Positions 17,253-26,772 of a stretch of DNA of 64,000 nucleotides are shown here, in pieces. Source of the DNA: Sphingomonas sp. (GTDB lineage Bacteria > Pseudomonadota > Alphaproteobacteria > Sphingomonadales > Sphingomonadaceae); assembly GCF_017304615.1 (NCBI RefSeq), contig NZ_JAFKLZ010000001.1, positions 558,001 through 622,000 on the forward strand. The letters run 5' to 3'. The position numbers and the translations under genes are program-made. The notes under the pieces are model-generated. The model was not told the origin of the DNA, ran no database searches, and saw nothing but the letters and a program-made list of their open reading frames with translations. How positions within the stretch are numbered: the first letter of the stretch is position 1; every line of letters begins with the position of its first letter.

Positions 17253-19445
17253 ATGGGTCTGGAACGACGCGGCGTGACGCGAATTGGTGTGCTGGCGGGC
17301 ATGCTGTTGTCATCACCCGTGTTGGCGCAGGAGCGGCCAAAACCGGCCGCCGATCCGGTAGCGACCGGCCCATCCGAAGACATTCTGGTTCAGGCCCGCC
17401 GGCGTTCTGAATCGATCGAGGATGTGCCAGCGTCTGTCAGCGTGCTCGACAGCTCCGATATGGAACGTCTCGCCGTGCGCGACGTGGTCGATTATACGCG
17501 ACTGACGCCGGGCGCGATCCTGATCGGCTCCGGTCCCAAATATCTCAACGACATCGCGTTGCGCGGTCAGGGCGGCGGGCGGCTCGGCTTTTCCGAATCC
17601 TCGACCGGCATCTATCGCGACGGCATTTACGTGGCGGGCGGCGGTTTCGGCGGGCGCAGCTACAGCCAGATCGACTTTTACGACATCGACCGGGTGGAGG
17701 TGTATCGCGGGCCGCAGGGGGCTTTGTATGGCCGCAATGCGGTGGGTGGCGCGGTCAACGTCATCAGTCGTCAGCCACAGGCAGACACCGAATTTCGCGC
17801 GAAATTGGGCTACGATTCGGTCGACAAGCTCGATACCCAGCTGACCGTCAATGTGCCGCTGTCCGATACGGTCGCGATCCGCGCAGGCGGCTTCTATTCG
17901 AAGCAGACGGGGGGATTCTATACTGACCAGGTCACCGGGCGGGTGATCGACAACACGCTCGACTGGGGCGTTCGTGGCGCGATCGGTACCGGGATCGGCA
18001 CCGATACGAGCGCCCGGCTGACGATCGAATATTCGCGGTCGGAAGCGCCCGGCTTCACGTCGCTGGGGCGTAACCGCACGCTCGATCCCGATATTTTCGT
18101 GCGCACCGGACTCGATTCGATCGATCGTGTCACGATCGACCAGGCTCAGGCGATCGGCGAATTCCGCCACGATTTCGGCTCGTCGGAACTGACCATCCTG
18201 GCCGATTACAAGGGCCGCAAGGGCGATCGCAGCCCGGCCGATTTCGACCATTATCTGGGCATCCGGTTGCCGAACGTCCTGTTGCTCGACGCGCAGGGTG
18301 AGAAGTTCGAGCGCTACGGCACCGAGGCGCGGTGGGGATCGAAGGGTGACGGCCCGCTCACGTGGTTGGGCGGTGCCGATTTCCTGACCTATGTGTCACG
18401 CATCTATTCGAACCGCACGGGCACCGTAACCGGGACCGGCGCCACCGTGACATCGCTGCGGCGGCAATTACGGCTACAGCAATCGACCGAAAACGTGTCG
18501 TCCTATTCCGCTTATGGTCAGGTCGGATTCAAGCTGACGCCGACGCTGACGGCGTCGCTGGAATCGCGCTTTCAGGTCGACAGCAAGCAGTTCGCGTTCC
18601 AGCAGATCGACCTGGACGCGACCACCAACGATACGATTCCCCTGACGCGGTTTTCCCGAAACTGGAGCCGTTTCCTGCCGACCGGGTCGCTGACCTGGAA
18701 AGCGAGCGATCGCCTGACGCTCTATGGCCGGGTGGCTACCGGCTATCGCGCCGGTGGCTTCAATCAGGCGCCGGCAATCGGCTTCTTCGATCGCGTGCCA
18801 TACGACCCCGAAGACGTCACCTCCGGCGAAGTCGGCGCCAAGGGAAGCTTCCGGATCGGCGCCGCCCGCTTCCGCTCGCAGCTCGCGCTTTACATGAGCT
18901 GGACGCGCAACGTGCAGCAGACGACGACGCTGTCCACTACCAACCCGGCCTTCACGCTGGAGAATGTTGGCGGCAACCGCATTTACGGCGCCGAGTTCGA
19001 ACTGTCGGGTACCGTGCCGCTGGCCGGCGGCCGGCTGTCGGGGAGCGCCAACGTTTCGGGCAGCCGTGGGACCTGGAGCGATGGATCGTCGATCCTGTCC
19101 AACGGTGCCGTGCTCGATCTGTCGGGCAAGCAGACGCCGCGTACGCGCGATTACATTTTCAACGTCAACGGGATGTACGACCACCCGCTGGTGCGCGGTA
19201 TCGACCTGATGCTGACTGCAAGCTACCAGACCGCCGCAGGCGGCTGGGACGATGCGACGCTGACGCGCAAGAGCCAGAACTACTCGATCCTGGATCTGTC
19301 GGCGGGTGTGCGCGGGCGCAACTGGAAGCTGCTCGGATCGGTCAAGAACGTGACCAACGACCTCTATTACATCGTGTCGGTCGGCGGGAACGATTACTAC
19401 AACACGCCGCGCACCTACAGCGCGACGCTGTCCCTCGAATGGTAA
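17253..19445 (+). CDS. TonB-dependent outer-membrane receptor
   Basis: A 730-residue TonB-dependent receptor that imports a substrate across the outer membrane using TonB energy. After a signal peptide (GMLLSSPVLAQ) come the plug domain (EDILVQARRRSESIEDVPASVSV, VYRGPQGALYGRNAVGGAVNVISRQP) and a beta-barrel ending in YSATLSLEW, with a C-terminal aromatic residue as usual. GGAGGGG five bases before ATG 17253 decides the start; ATG 17217 is in frame and has its own AGAGGGG. It leads an operon of esterase, PQQ dehydrogenase, EthD-like protein, acyl-CoA ligase and DUF1254 protein. The transported molecule is unknown. Confidence 0.9.
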   Translation: MGLERRGVTRIGVLAGMLLSSPVLAQERPKPAADPVATGPSEDILVQARRRSESIEDVPASVSVLDSSDMERLAVRDVVDYTRLTPGAILIGSGPKYLNDIALRGQGGGRLGFSESSTGIYRDGIYVAGGGFGGRSYSQIDFYDIDRVEVYRGPQGALYGRNAVGGAVNVISRQPQADTEFRAKLGYDSVDKLDTQLTVNVPLSDTVAIRAGGFYSKQTGGFYTDQVTGRVIDNTLDWGVRGAIGTGIGTDTSARLTIEYSRSEAPGFTSLGRNRTLDPDIFVRTGLDSIDRVTIDQAQAIGEFRHDFGSSELTILADYKGRKGDRSPADFDHYLGIRLPNVLLLDAQGEKFERYGTEARWGSKGDGPLTWLGGADFLTYVSRIYSNRTGTVTGTGATVTSLRRQLRLQQSTENVSSYSAYGQVGFKLTPTLTASLESRFQVDSKQFAFQQIDLDATTNDTIPLTRFSRNWSRFLPTGSLTWKASDRLTLYGRVATGYRAGGFNQAPAIGFFDRVPYDPEDVTSGEVGAKGSFRIGAARFRSQLALYMSWTRNVQQTTTLSTTNPAFTLENVGGNRIYGAEFELSGTVPLAGGRLSGSANVSGSRGTWSDGSSILSNGAVLDLSGKQTPRTRDYIFNVNGMYDHPLVRGIDLMLTASYQTAAGGWDDATLTRKSQNYSILDLSAGVRGRNWKLLGSVKNVTNDLYYIVSVGGNDYYNTPRTYSATLSLEW

Positions 19446-19456
19446 GGAAGCACGTG

Positions 19457-20437
19457 ATGCGGACCTTGTACGTCCTGCTGGCGACGGCGGTCGCCGTCGC
19501 CGGATCCCCGATCGCCGCGCAAACCGACCGGCCGGGGCTGCGCGAGCAGTTGCGCGCCAGGATGGCGGCGTCCGACAACGCCCCGTTGCCCGCCGGTGTC
19601 GATCCCCGGACGTTGGCGGTGGGTGCCGCGACCCGCAATTACCTGCTGCTCGATGCGCGGCGCGACAAGGCGCCTGCGCCGCTGGTGATCGCGCTGCACG
19701 GCGGCGGCGGCAACGGCAAGACGATGGTGCCGCGCTGGGCCGACAAGGCGCGGGCGGAAGGTATCGTCGTCGCCTTTCCCGACGGCGTCGGCCGCGACGG
19801 GCGGATGGCGACGTGGAACGCCGGCGGCTGTTGTGGCCAGGCGATGGCGACGAACAGCAACGATGTCGGCTTCATCGGAGCGCTAATCGACGAGCTGGTG
19901 CGCAGCGGCGTCGCCGATCCAAAACGCGTCTATGTGACCGGCATGTCGAACGGCGGCATGCTGACGCACAAGGTTGCGATCGCGCTGTCTGGCAAGATCG
20001 CGGCGGCGGCGGTCGTCTCGGGTGCGATGTTCGGCGACGAAGGCGCCCCGGCGGGGCCGGTGCCGATAATGATCATGCACGGCGCCAAGGATCAGGTCGT
20101 GCCCTATGCCGGCGGACCCAGCCCGATCGGCTTTGTCGCCAGCGCGCAGAGCCGCGATTTCCAGGCGGTGGAAAAGACCGTGGCCTACTGGGTCAAAGCC
20201 GACGGTTGCACCGCCGCGCCCAAGGCTTCGCCCACCGGCGAGGTTCAGACCCAGGACTGGGCATCGTGCTCGGCCGGGTCGGAAGTGCTGTTCTATCGCC
20301 TCGCTTCCGCAACCCACACCTGGCCCGGCGCAAAGGCGCCCGCGGGCGCCACCCGGATGCTGGAGATGACGCCGTATGACGCGATCGACGCGACGGACGC
20401 CGCCTGGACGTTCTTCAAGCGCCATGTCCGGCCCTGA
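19457..20437 (+). CDS. Secreted PHB-depolymerase-like esterase
   Basis: A 326-residue alpha/beta hydrolase of the polyhydroxybutyrate depolymerase/LpqC-like esterase family. A signal peptide ends at GSPIAAQ. LVIALHGGGGNG is the oxyanion-hole region, GMSNGGM holds the serine nucleophile, HGAKDQVVPYAGG the probable aspartate, and ATHTWPGAKA the catalytic histidine. The start ATG is preceded by AAGGAAG. It probably hydrolyses an ester in the periplasm and hands the alcohol to the PQQ dehydrogenase whose gene overlaps its end by 14 bases. Confidence 0.85.
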   Translation: MRTLYVLLATAVAVAGSPIAAQTDRPGLREQLRARMAASDNAPLPAGVDPRTLAVGAATRNYLLLDARRDKAPAPLVIALHGGGGNGKTMVPRWADKARAEGIVVAFPDGVGRDGRMATWNAGGCCGQAMATNSNDVGFIGALIDELVRSGVADPKRVYVTGMSNGGMLTHKVAIALSGKIAAAAVVSGAMFGDEGAPAGPVPIMIMHGAKDQVVPYAGGPSPIGFVASAQSRDFQAVEKTVAYWVKADGCTAAPKASPTGEVQTQDWASCSAGSEVLFYRLASATHTWPGAKAPAGATRMLEMTPYDAIDATDAAWTFFKRHVRP

Positions 20438-22379
20438 CGCGAACCGCCGCGAGGTCCTGGCGGGCGGCACGGCGCTGGCGACGGCGGCCGCGCTCGGCGC
20501 GGCACCGGCCGGCGCGGCGACGGTAAAGCGCAAGTCGGGCGAATGGCCGGTCTATGCCGCGACCAACGCCGCGACCAAATATTCCCCGCTCGACCAGATC
20601 GACGCATCGAACGTCGCGGGACTCGAGATTGCGTGGGAATGGACCTCGCCCGACGCCGCGATCCTGGCCGATCATCCCGATCTGCGCCCCGGCGAATTCC
20701 AGGGGACGCCGATCATGGTCGACGGGCGCTTGTTCACCTCGACCGCCATGTCGCAAGTAGCGGCGATCGATCCGGCCACCGGCAAGACCCTGTGGGTGTA
20801 TGATCCCGGCAGCTGGAAACAGGGTTATCCGACCAGCAAGGGCTTCCTGCATCGCGGCGTGGCCTATTGGAACAAGCGCGTCCTGATCGGGACCGGCGAC
20901 AACCGGCTGATCGCGCTGGATGCCGCGGCCGGGCGGCCGGTGCCGGGCTTCGGCGACAAAGGCGAGGTCGACCTTCGCGCCGCCGCTGGCGAAAGCCGCG
21001 TCGGCGAACCAGCCGGACTGATCGGCGTCACCTCACCGCCGGTCGTCTGCCGCGACACGGTGATCGTCGGGCAATATATCAACGACCGGCCCGACCGCAC
21101 TCCAATGCCGGGCGGCACGATCATGGGTTTCGACGCCGCGACCGGGCGGCGCAAATGGACCTTTCGCCCGATCCCGCGCGACGGCGAGCCGGGCTCGGAA
21201 AGCTGGGCGCCCGGATCGCTGGCGCGCGCCGGCAACGGCAATGCCTGGGCGCCGATGAGCGCGGACGACGAACTTGGCCTCGTCTACGTGCCGGGCAGTT
21301 GCCCGACCAACAACTTCTTCGGCGGCGACCGGCCGGGCGACAATCTGTACGGCAACAGCCTGATCGCGATCGACGTCCTGACCGGCAAGCGGCGCTGGCA
21401 TTTCCAGATGGTCCATCACGACCTGTGGGATTACGACCTGCCGTGCGCGGGCAATTTGATCGATGTGACCGTCGACGGCCGCCGCATTCCCGCAATCGCT
21501 CAGGTGACGAAGCAGGGTTTTTGCTTCGTGTTCGACCGCCGCACGGGAAAGCCGGTCTGGCCGATCGAAGAACGCCCCGTTCCAGCATCGACGATCGCGG
21601 CCGAGCGTAGCGCAAAGACGCAGCCGGTCCCGACGAAGCCGCCCGCATTCGATCGACAGGGCGTGACCGACGACGACTTGATCGACTTCACACCCGACTT
21701 GAAGGCGGAGGCGCGCGCCATCCTCGCCACATACGATCACGGCCCGCTGTTCACCCCCCTCGGCACGCGGCCGACGATCGTGCTGCCGAGTTGGGTGGGC
21801 GGGGCCAATTGGTGGGGCGCGGCGGCGGATCCGGAAACGGGGATGCTCTATGTTCCGTCGATTACCGCGGCGGTCGCGATGGCGCTCGACCCAAACGGCA
21901 AGCGCACCGACGCCGCCGACGGCGAGAGCGAGATCGCCGGTCAGGCTGCCATCGTCCGCGGCCCCCGCGGGCTGCCGCTGCTCAAGCCGCCTTATGGCCG
22001 GATCACCGCGATCGATCTTAACAAGGGCGCGATCGTCTGGACACACGCCAACGGGCCGGGGGCGAAGGACGCGCCGCAATTCAAGCCCTACAATCCCGGC
22101 TGGATCGGACACACCGCGCGCACCGGTCCGCTGCTCACGAAGACGTTGTTGTTCCTGGGCGAGGGACCGCACCGGCCGGGCGTCGCGCGGAAGGTGTTGC
22201 GCGCCTGGAACAAGGCGACCGGCGCGGTCGTCGCGGAAATCGCGCTGCCTGACCACACTCATGGTCCGCCGATGACCTACTTGGCCGGCGGGCGGCAGTT
22301 CGTCGTCTGCGGCATGGGGTTCAACAAAGCGCCGCACCGCTTGGTCGCGCTGGCGCTGCCCAAGGAGAACAAGGCATGA
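20424..22379 (+). CDS. PQQ-dependent dehydrogenase (periplasmic, Tat-type signal)
   Basis: A 651-residue quinoprotein beta-propeller dehydrogenase related to the glucose/quinate dehydrogenase branch. The N-terminus NRREVLAGGTALATAAALG is a twin-arginine-like signal. Propeller repeats read AIDPATGKTLWVYD, GFDAATGRRKWTF and FDRRTGKPVWPIEE; WDYDLPCAGNLIDV is the typical metal/PQQ region. No CxxCH heme motif is present, so electrons must leave through a separate carrier. It oxidises an alcohol or sugar-like group in the periplasm. The gene overlaps the esterase by 14 bases and is coupled (ATGA) to the EthD-like gene. Confidence 0.88.
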   Translation: MSGPDANRREVLAGGTALATAAALGAAPAGAATVKRKSGEWPVYAATNAATKYSPLDQIDASNVAGLEIAWEWTSPDAAILADHPDLRPGEFQGTPIMVDGRLFTSTAMSQVAAIDPATGKTLWVYDPGSWKQGYPTSKGFLHRGVAYWNKRVLIGTGDNRLIALDAAAGRPVPGFGDKGEVDLRAAAGESRVGEPAGLIGVTSPPVVCRDTVIVGQYINDRPDRTPMPGGTIMGFDAATGRRKWTFRPIPRDGEPGSESWAPGSLARAGNGNAWAPMSADDELGLVYVPGSCPTNNFFGGDRPGDNLYGNSLIAIDVLTGKRRWHFQMVHHDLWDYDLPCAGNLIDVTVDGRRIPAIAQVTKQGFCFVFDRRTGKPVWPIEERPVPASTIAAERSAKTQPVPTKPPAFDRQGVTDDDLIDFTPDLKAEARAILATYDHGPLFTPLGTRPTIVLPSWVGGANWWGAAADPETGMLYVPSITAAVAMALDPNGKRTDAADGESEIAGQAAIVRGPRGLPLLKPPYGRITAIDLNKGAIVWTHANGPGAKDAPQFKPYNPGWIGHTARTGPLLTKTLLFLGEGPHRPGVARKVLRAWNKATGAVVAEIALPDHTHGPPMTYLAGGRQFVVCGMGFNKAPHRLVALALPKENKA

Positions 22380-23200
22380 GCGATCACGGCGTCACTCGCC
22401 GCACCCTGATGGCAGGCGCGGCGGGCGCCACGGCGATGCTGTGGGCGGCGCCCGCCTTCGCCGCCGGCGCAATCAAGCACTATATCCTGATCGAGCTGCT
22501 GCCGGGCGCCGATCAACTGGCGCTCGACCGTTGGTATATGACCTTTCACGCGCCGCAGGTGCGCAGAGCCTATCAGGCGTGGCAGCGCGATTACCTGTCG
22601 TTCCGTGCCTATCTGCCCCCGGCCGATGCGGTCCAACGCTATCACGTTGCCTATGGCCGGATGACCGAAATCCACTTCGACACGATCGAGAATTTCCGCG
22701 AAAGCCGGAAGAACCCGCTTTATGGCGGCGATCTTCAGAGCTTCACGCCGCCGCCGGGCGGCTGGCGCGGCAACACGCTGTTCCGCAGCACCACCGCCAC
22801 GGTGCCGGTCAATCCGGACATGCTGTACGTGTCGAAGCCGACACCGCCCAAGGAACTGCCCTATCTGCGCTGGATCGTCTTCCTTCGTCCACCCGCCGGC
22901 GTGGCGCAGGCCGATGCCGATGCGTGGTTCGACGGCGTTCATGCCAAGGAGATCGCCGCGTTGCCGGGGGTGAAGCGGTTCGGCCTGTACAAATCGGTGG
23001 CGGATCGCGGCGACTATCCGCGCGTGCTGGAAGTGTGGTTCGACGATTACGCCGCATGGCGGGCGGCGTTCCTAAGCCCCGAGCCTCGCTTCACCGCGCC
23101 GCTCTGGGGCGGGAAGTTTCCCTTCTTCGATACGATGTCGATGTTCGTGGGCGAGAATCCCGATGTGGATTTCATCCATGACGACCGGGTAATCCCATGA
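22376..23200 (+). CDS. Exported EthD-like (dimeric alpha-beta barrel) protein
   Basis: A 274-residue protein with a Tat-like signal (TRRTLMAGAAGATAMLWAAPAFA). Two related ferredoxin-like halves follow: IKHYILIELLPGADQLALDRWYM and YLRWIVFLRPPAGVAQADADAWFDGVHAKEIAALPGV. The pattern resembles EthD-type dimeric alpha-beta barrels fused in tandem. No catalytic residues are recognisable. It is translationally coupled to the PQQ dehydrogenase and the acyl-CoA ligase, so it belongs to the same degradative pathway, perhaps as a small-molecule lyase or binding protein. Confidence 0.7.
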   Translation: MSDHGVTRRTLMAGAAGATAMLWAAPAFAAGAIKHYILIELLPGADQLALDRWYMTFHAPQVRRAYQAWQRDYLSFRAYLPPADAVQRYHVAYGRMTEIHFDTIENFRESRKNPLYGGDLQSFTPPPGGWRGNTLFRSTTATVPVNPDMLYVSKPTPPKELPYLRWIVFLRPPAGVAQADADAWFDGVHAKEIAALPGVKRFGLYKSVADRGDYPRVLEVWFDDYAAWRAAFLSPEPRFTAPLWGGKFPFFDTMSMFVGENPDVDFIHDDRVIP

Positions 23201-24729
23201 CCATTTCCCAATCCGTCATCGACGACATGCTGCGCGACACCGCGGCCGAACATCCCGAAGCGCCGGCGTTGGGTATCATCGGGCAGGCGATCGATTTCGC
23301 GACGTTGGACGCGCGCGTCCACCGCGTCGCCAACGGTCTGCTGGCCGAGGGCAAGGCTGGTGACCGCATCGCGATCCTGGGCCGCAATTCGAACGAGCAG
23401 GTCGAACTGATGTTCGGTATCCTGCGCGCGGGCCAGGTGGTTCTGCCGGTGAACTGGCGGCTGGTCGCGGCCGAGATCGCCTATATCCTGAAGCATTCGG
23501 GCGCGACGCGGTTATTCGTTGACGAGGCTTTCCTACCGGCAGCCGAACAGGCCTGCGCTGACTGCCCGATGCCGATCACGGTCATCGACCGCGACTTCGC
23601 GACATGGCGAGACGCCCAGTCGAACGATCCCGTGCTACGCTCCGGTGCCGCCGACGACGTCGCACTGCAGATGTACACCAGCGGTACCACCGGTCTGCCC
23701 AAGGGCGTGATGTTGACTAACGCCAACGTCGTCGCCTCGGTCGCGATCTTCAGCCGGCCGCCGCTTGATCTCGCGCCCGGCGATGTGATCTACGCGCCTG
23801 CGCCGATGTTCCACATCACGGGTATCGGCCCCGTCCTGCGAATGGCGCAGTCGGGCGCGCGACTGGTTGTGAGCGCCGCTTTCGCGGCCGACGAGGCGGT
23901 GCGGGTGATGGCACGCGAACGGGTCAGCTATACCACGCTGGCCCCAGCGATGATCCAGGCGTGTCTCGCGGCCCCATCGTTCGCCGACGCCGACCTCTCC
24001 GCGCTCGGCGTGATCGTCTATGGCGGGGCGCCGATAGCTGAGGCGGTGCTGCGCGAAGCGACGGCGCGGATCGGCTGTCGCTTCGTGCAATGCTATGGCC
24101 TGACCGAAACGACCGGCCCGATCACTATCCTGACTCCGGCCGATCATGCGCCCGGCCGCAACCTCTTGCTGTCGTGCGGACGCGCTGCGGGCGACATCGC
24201 GATCCGGGTGGTGGACGGTAACGGACACGACATGCCGCCCGGCGAGACCGGGGAGATCATCGTCGCCGGGGCGATCAACATGGCGGGCTATGCGGCCGAC
24301 GCCGCCACGACCTCTGCCACGATCCGCGACGACTGGCTCTACACCGGCGACGCCGGCTATCTCGACGCGGAGGGCTATCTGTTCATCCGAGATCGGGTGA
24401 AGGACATGATCGTTTCCGGCGGCGAGAACATCTATCCGGTCGAGGTCGAGAACGCCTTGCTGGAACATGGCGGGGTGGCGGACGCGGCGGTGATCGGCGT
24501 GCCCGACGACCGTTGGGGCGAATCCGTGCTGGCGCTGGTTGTTCCTGCCGCCGACGCGCCGGAAGACGCCCAGGCGATCCTCGATTTCTGCCGCACCCGG
24601 ATCGCCGCCTACAAATGCCCGAAGACGATCCGTTTCACCGATACGATCGCGCGCAACGCGGCGGGCAAAATCCTGCGGCGCGAGATCCGCAAGCCGTTCT
24701 GGGAAGACCGCGATCGGCTGGTCGGTTGA
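23197..24729 (+). CDS. Acyl-CoA ligase (AMP-forming)
   Basis: A 510-residue ANL-superfamily ligase. YTSGTTGLPKGVML (near residue 165) is the P-loop, CYGLTETTGPIT the adenylate motif, YTGDAGYLDAEGYLFIRDRVKD the hinge region, and NAAGKILRREIR holds the catalytic lysine. It is in the size class of fatty-acyl or aryl-CoA ligases. Coupling by ATGA to the exported EthD-like gene suggests that it activates an acid released by the periplasmic esterase and dehydrogenase once inside the cell. Confidence 0.9.
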   Translation: MTISQSVIDDMLRDTAAEHPEAPALGIIGQAIDFATLDARVHRVANGLLAEGKAGDRIAILGRNSNEQVELMFGILRAGQVVLPVNWRLVAAEIAYILKHSGATRLFVDEAFLPAAEQACADCPMPITVIDRDFATWRDAQSNDPVLRSGAADDVALQMYTSGTTGLPKGVMLTNANVVASVAIFSRPPLDLAPGDVIYAPAPMFHITGIGPVLRMAQSGARLVVSAAFAADEAVRVMARERVSYTTLAPAMIQACLAAPSFADADLSALGVIVYGGAPIAEAVLREATARIGCRFVQCYGLTETTGPITILTPADHAPGRNLLLSCGRAAGDIAIRVVDGNGHDMPPGETGEIIVAGAINMAGYAADAATTSATIRDDWLYTGDAGYLDAEGYLFIRDRVKDMIVSGGENIYPVEVENALLEHGGVADAAVIGVPDDRWGESVLALVVPAADAPEDAQAILDFCRTRIAAYKCPKTIRFTDTIARNAAGKILRREIRKPFWEDRDRLVG

Positions 24730-24742
24730 GAGGAGAGAGGCG

Positions 24743-26095
24743 ATGATCGACAATCATATCGGGCGGCGGACGATGCTGCGCGCCGCGGCGGCGCTGCCGC
24801 TGGTCGGGGTTGGCGGGCGGCTGCTCGCCGCCGACGGCGACGCTGACCTGCCCGCTGCCTTCTATTTCGCCTATCCGCTGTACGAATTCGCGCGCAGCGA
24901 ACAGACGATCGCACAGTCGGTCGGCGGGCCGGGGCTGCTCAACGCGGTGAAGCAGCGCGCGCAATTGGCCGGCCCCAGCTCCAGAAACGTGACCGCGCCG
25001 AATAACGACACGATCTATTCGTCCGCGTTCCTCGATCTGTCGGCGGGACCGATCGAAGTTCAACTGCCGGACGTGCGCGACCGCTATTTCTCGTGCGCGT
25101 TCATGGACCTGCTGACCGACAATTTTGCCTATGTCGGGACTCGGGCAACGGGTGGACGCGGCGGGCGTTTCTGGATCGCCGGGCCACAATGGACGGGCCG
25201 CGCCCCGGTCGGGGTCACGCTGTTCCGGTCCATCGGCAATGACGTCTGGATGCTGGCGCGCGTGCTGGTCGACGGCCCCGCCGACCTTGCGGCGGCGAAG
25301 GCGATCCAGGCTCAGGTCAAGGTGATCGTGCCGCCTGGCCGCCCGCCAGCCCGGGCTTTCACCAATGCGGCTACGCCGGTGCCGCAGGATCCCGCACTGT
25401 TTCTCGCCGTCGTCAACGAAATGCTGCGGCGGTCGCCAGGCCGCAAGGGGCAATTGGCGCGTGCTACCCGCTTCCGTTCGCTCGGCATCGGCACCGACGC
25501 GCCGCCATCAGCCGCACTGCTCAAGCGTTGGGGCGATTACCTGCCGGCCGGCGTCGCCGATCTGCGCGAAGGCTTCCTGTTTCGCGATCTCGTGTCGGAC
25601 GGCTGGAGTTACCAGCCACGCGGGGTCGGCGAGTTTGGCACCAACGACCATTTGCGCGCGATGATCGCACTCGGCGGCATCGCCGCGCTGGGCGAAAGGG
25701 AGGCGATGTATTTCCACGCCAACTTCGAAAAGGGCGGCGCGCGTCTGACCGGCGAGCACGCCTATCGCTGGCGCGTTCCACCCGGCGGCGTACCTGTGCA
25801 CGGCTTCTGGTCGCTGACGATGTACGAACCGCAGGCCGATGGGCGTTACTTCCTGGTCGAAAACCCGATCGATCGCTATTCGATCGGCGACCGCACGCCT
25901 GGTCTGGTGCGCAATCCCGACGGCAGCATCGAGATCCTGATTCAGCACGACAAGCCACAGGGGCCGCTCGCCGCCAACTGGCTGCCCGCGCCCAGCGGAC
26001 CCATGCGGCTGGCGTTGCGTGCTTATTTGCCCGACGCCGCCCTGATTGAACGCCGCTGGCGAGTTCCACCGCTCGAGCGCATCCCGGCGCAATAA
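24743..26095 (+). CDS. DUF1254/DUF1214 exported protein
   Basis: A 450-residue protein with a signal sequence (GRRTMLRAAAALPLVGVGGRLLAAD). The N-terminal DUF1254 region includes NVTAPNNDTIYSSAFLDLSAGPIEV; the C-terminal DUF1214 region includes VHGFWSLTMYEPQADGRYF and RYSIGDRTPGLVRNPDGSIEI. The family is widespread in catabolic and envelope contexts but has no agreed activity. GAGGAGAGAGG precedes ATG 24743. It is the last gene of the TonB receptor operon. Confidence 0.85.
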   Translation: MIDNHIGRRTMLRAAAALPLVGVGGRLLAADGDADLPAAFYFAYPLYEFARSEQTIAQSVGGPGLLNAVKQRAQLAGPSSRNVTAPNNDTIYSSAFLDLSAGPIEVQLPDVRDRYFSCAFMDLLTDNFAYVGTRATGGRGGRFWIAGPQWTGRAPVGVTLFRSIGNDVWMLARVLVDGPADLAAAKAIQAQVKVIVPPGRPPARAFTNAATPVPQDPALFLAVVNEMLRRSPGRKGQLARATRFRSLGIGTDAPPSAALLKRWGDYLPAGVADLREGFLFRDLVSDGWSYQPRGVGEFGTNDHLRAMIALGGIAALGEREAMYFHANFEKGGARLTGEHAYRWRVPPGGVPVHGFWSLTMYEPQADGRYFLVENPIDRYSIGDRTPGLVRNPDGSIEILIQHDKPQGPLAANWLPAPSGPMRLALRAYLPDAALIERRWRVPPLERIPAQ

Positions 26096-26262
26096 CGCGC
26101 ACCGCCGAAAAACCCCGAGTATTACGCATAGAGGCGACCGGCGGTCGCAGCGTCGTTCGGCCATAAGCGCCGGGCATGGAACCGATGCGATAGCGCGATT
26201 TTTCCACATCGCCGCGGTCGGCAATTCTCCGGGCATCGATATTCATGCCCAGGAGATGCCCA

Positions 26263-26772
26263 ATGCGCTCGATAACCGCCGCGGCTTGCGCCGCGCTCGC
26301 TTTCGCCACGCTTTCGATTCCTGCCGTTTCGCGCGCCGACCCAGCCCCGGCCGCAACCCCCGCCGCAGCCCCCTCGGCGGCGGGGGTCATTCGTCTGCGA
26401 AGCGCCAATGCGTTCGACGACACCGTCGCGCGGTTGAAGGCGGACGTGCAGGCAAAGGGCATCCGCTTCTTCGACGCGATCGACCAAAGTGCGCTGGGCG
26501 GGTCGGCCGACCTCAAGATCCGGCGTTCGACGCTCGTCCTGTTCGGGAATCCGCCCCTCGGCGTGCAATTCCTCCAATCCAATCCCTATGCCGGGCTAGA
26601 CTGGCCGGTGCGGATGCTGGTGCTCGAGGATATGGACGGCAACGTCTGGGTCGCCTGGACCGACTTCGCCTTCATCGCCCAGCGCTACGCGATCACCGAC
26701 AAGGCGCCGCAGCTCAAAATGGCGAGCGCGGTCGCGGCATCGATCGCGGCGGCGGCCACGACGCATCAATGA
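26263..26772 (+). CDS. Exported DUF302 protein
   Basis: A 169-residue protein with a signal peptide (MRSITAAACAALAFATLSIPAVSRA), an Ala/Pro-rich linker and a DUF302 domain (DDTVARLKADVQAKGIRFFDAIDQ, STLVLFGNPPLGVQFLQSNPYAGLDWPVRMLV). Such proteins often sit beside sulfur or metal handling genes, without a proven activity. AGGAG seven bases upstream selects ATG 26263 over ATG 26245. The stop overlaps the start of the YeeE-type transporter (ATGA). Confidence 0.85.
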   Translation: MRSITAAACAALAFATLSIPAVSRADPAPAATPAAAPSAAGVIRLRSANAFDDTVARLKADVQAKGIRFFDAIDQSALGGSADLKIRRSTLVLFGNPPLGVQFLQSNPYAGLDWPVRMLVLEDMDGNVWVAWTDFAFIAQRYAITDKAPQLKMASAVAASIAAAATTHQ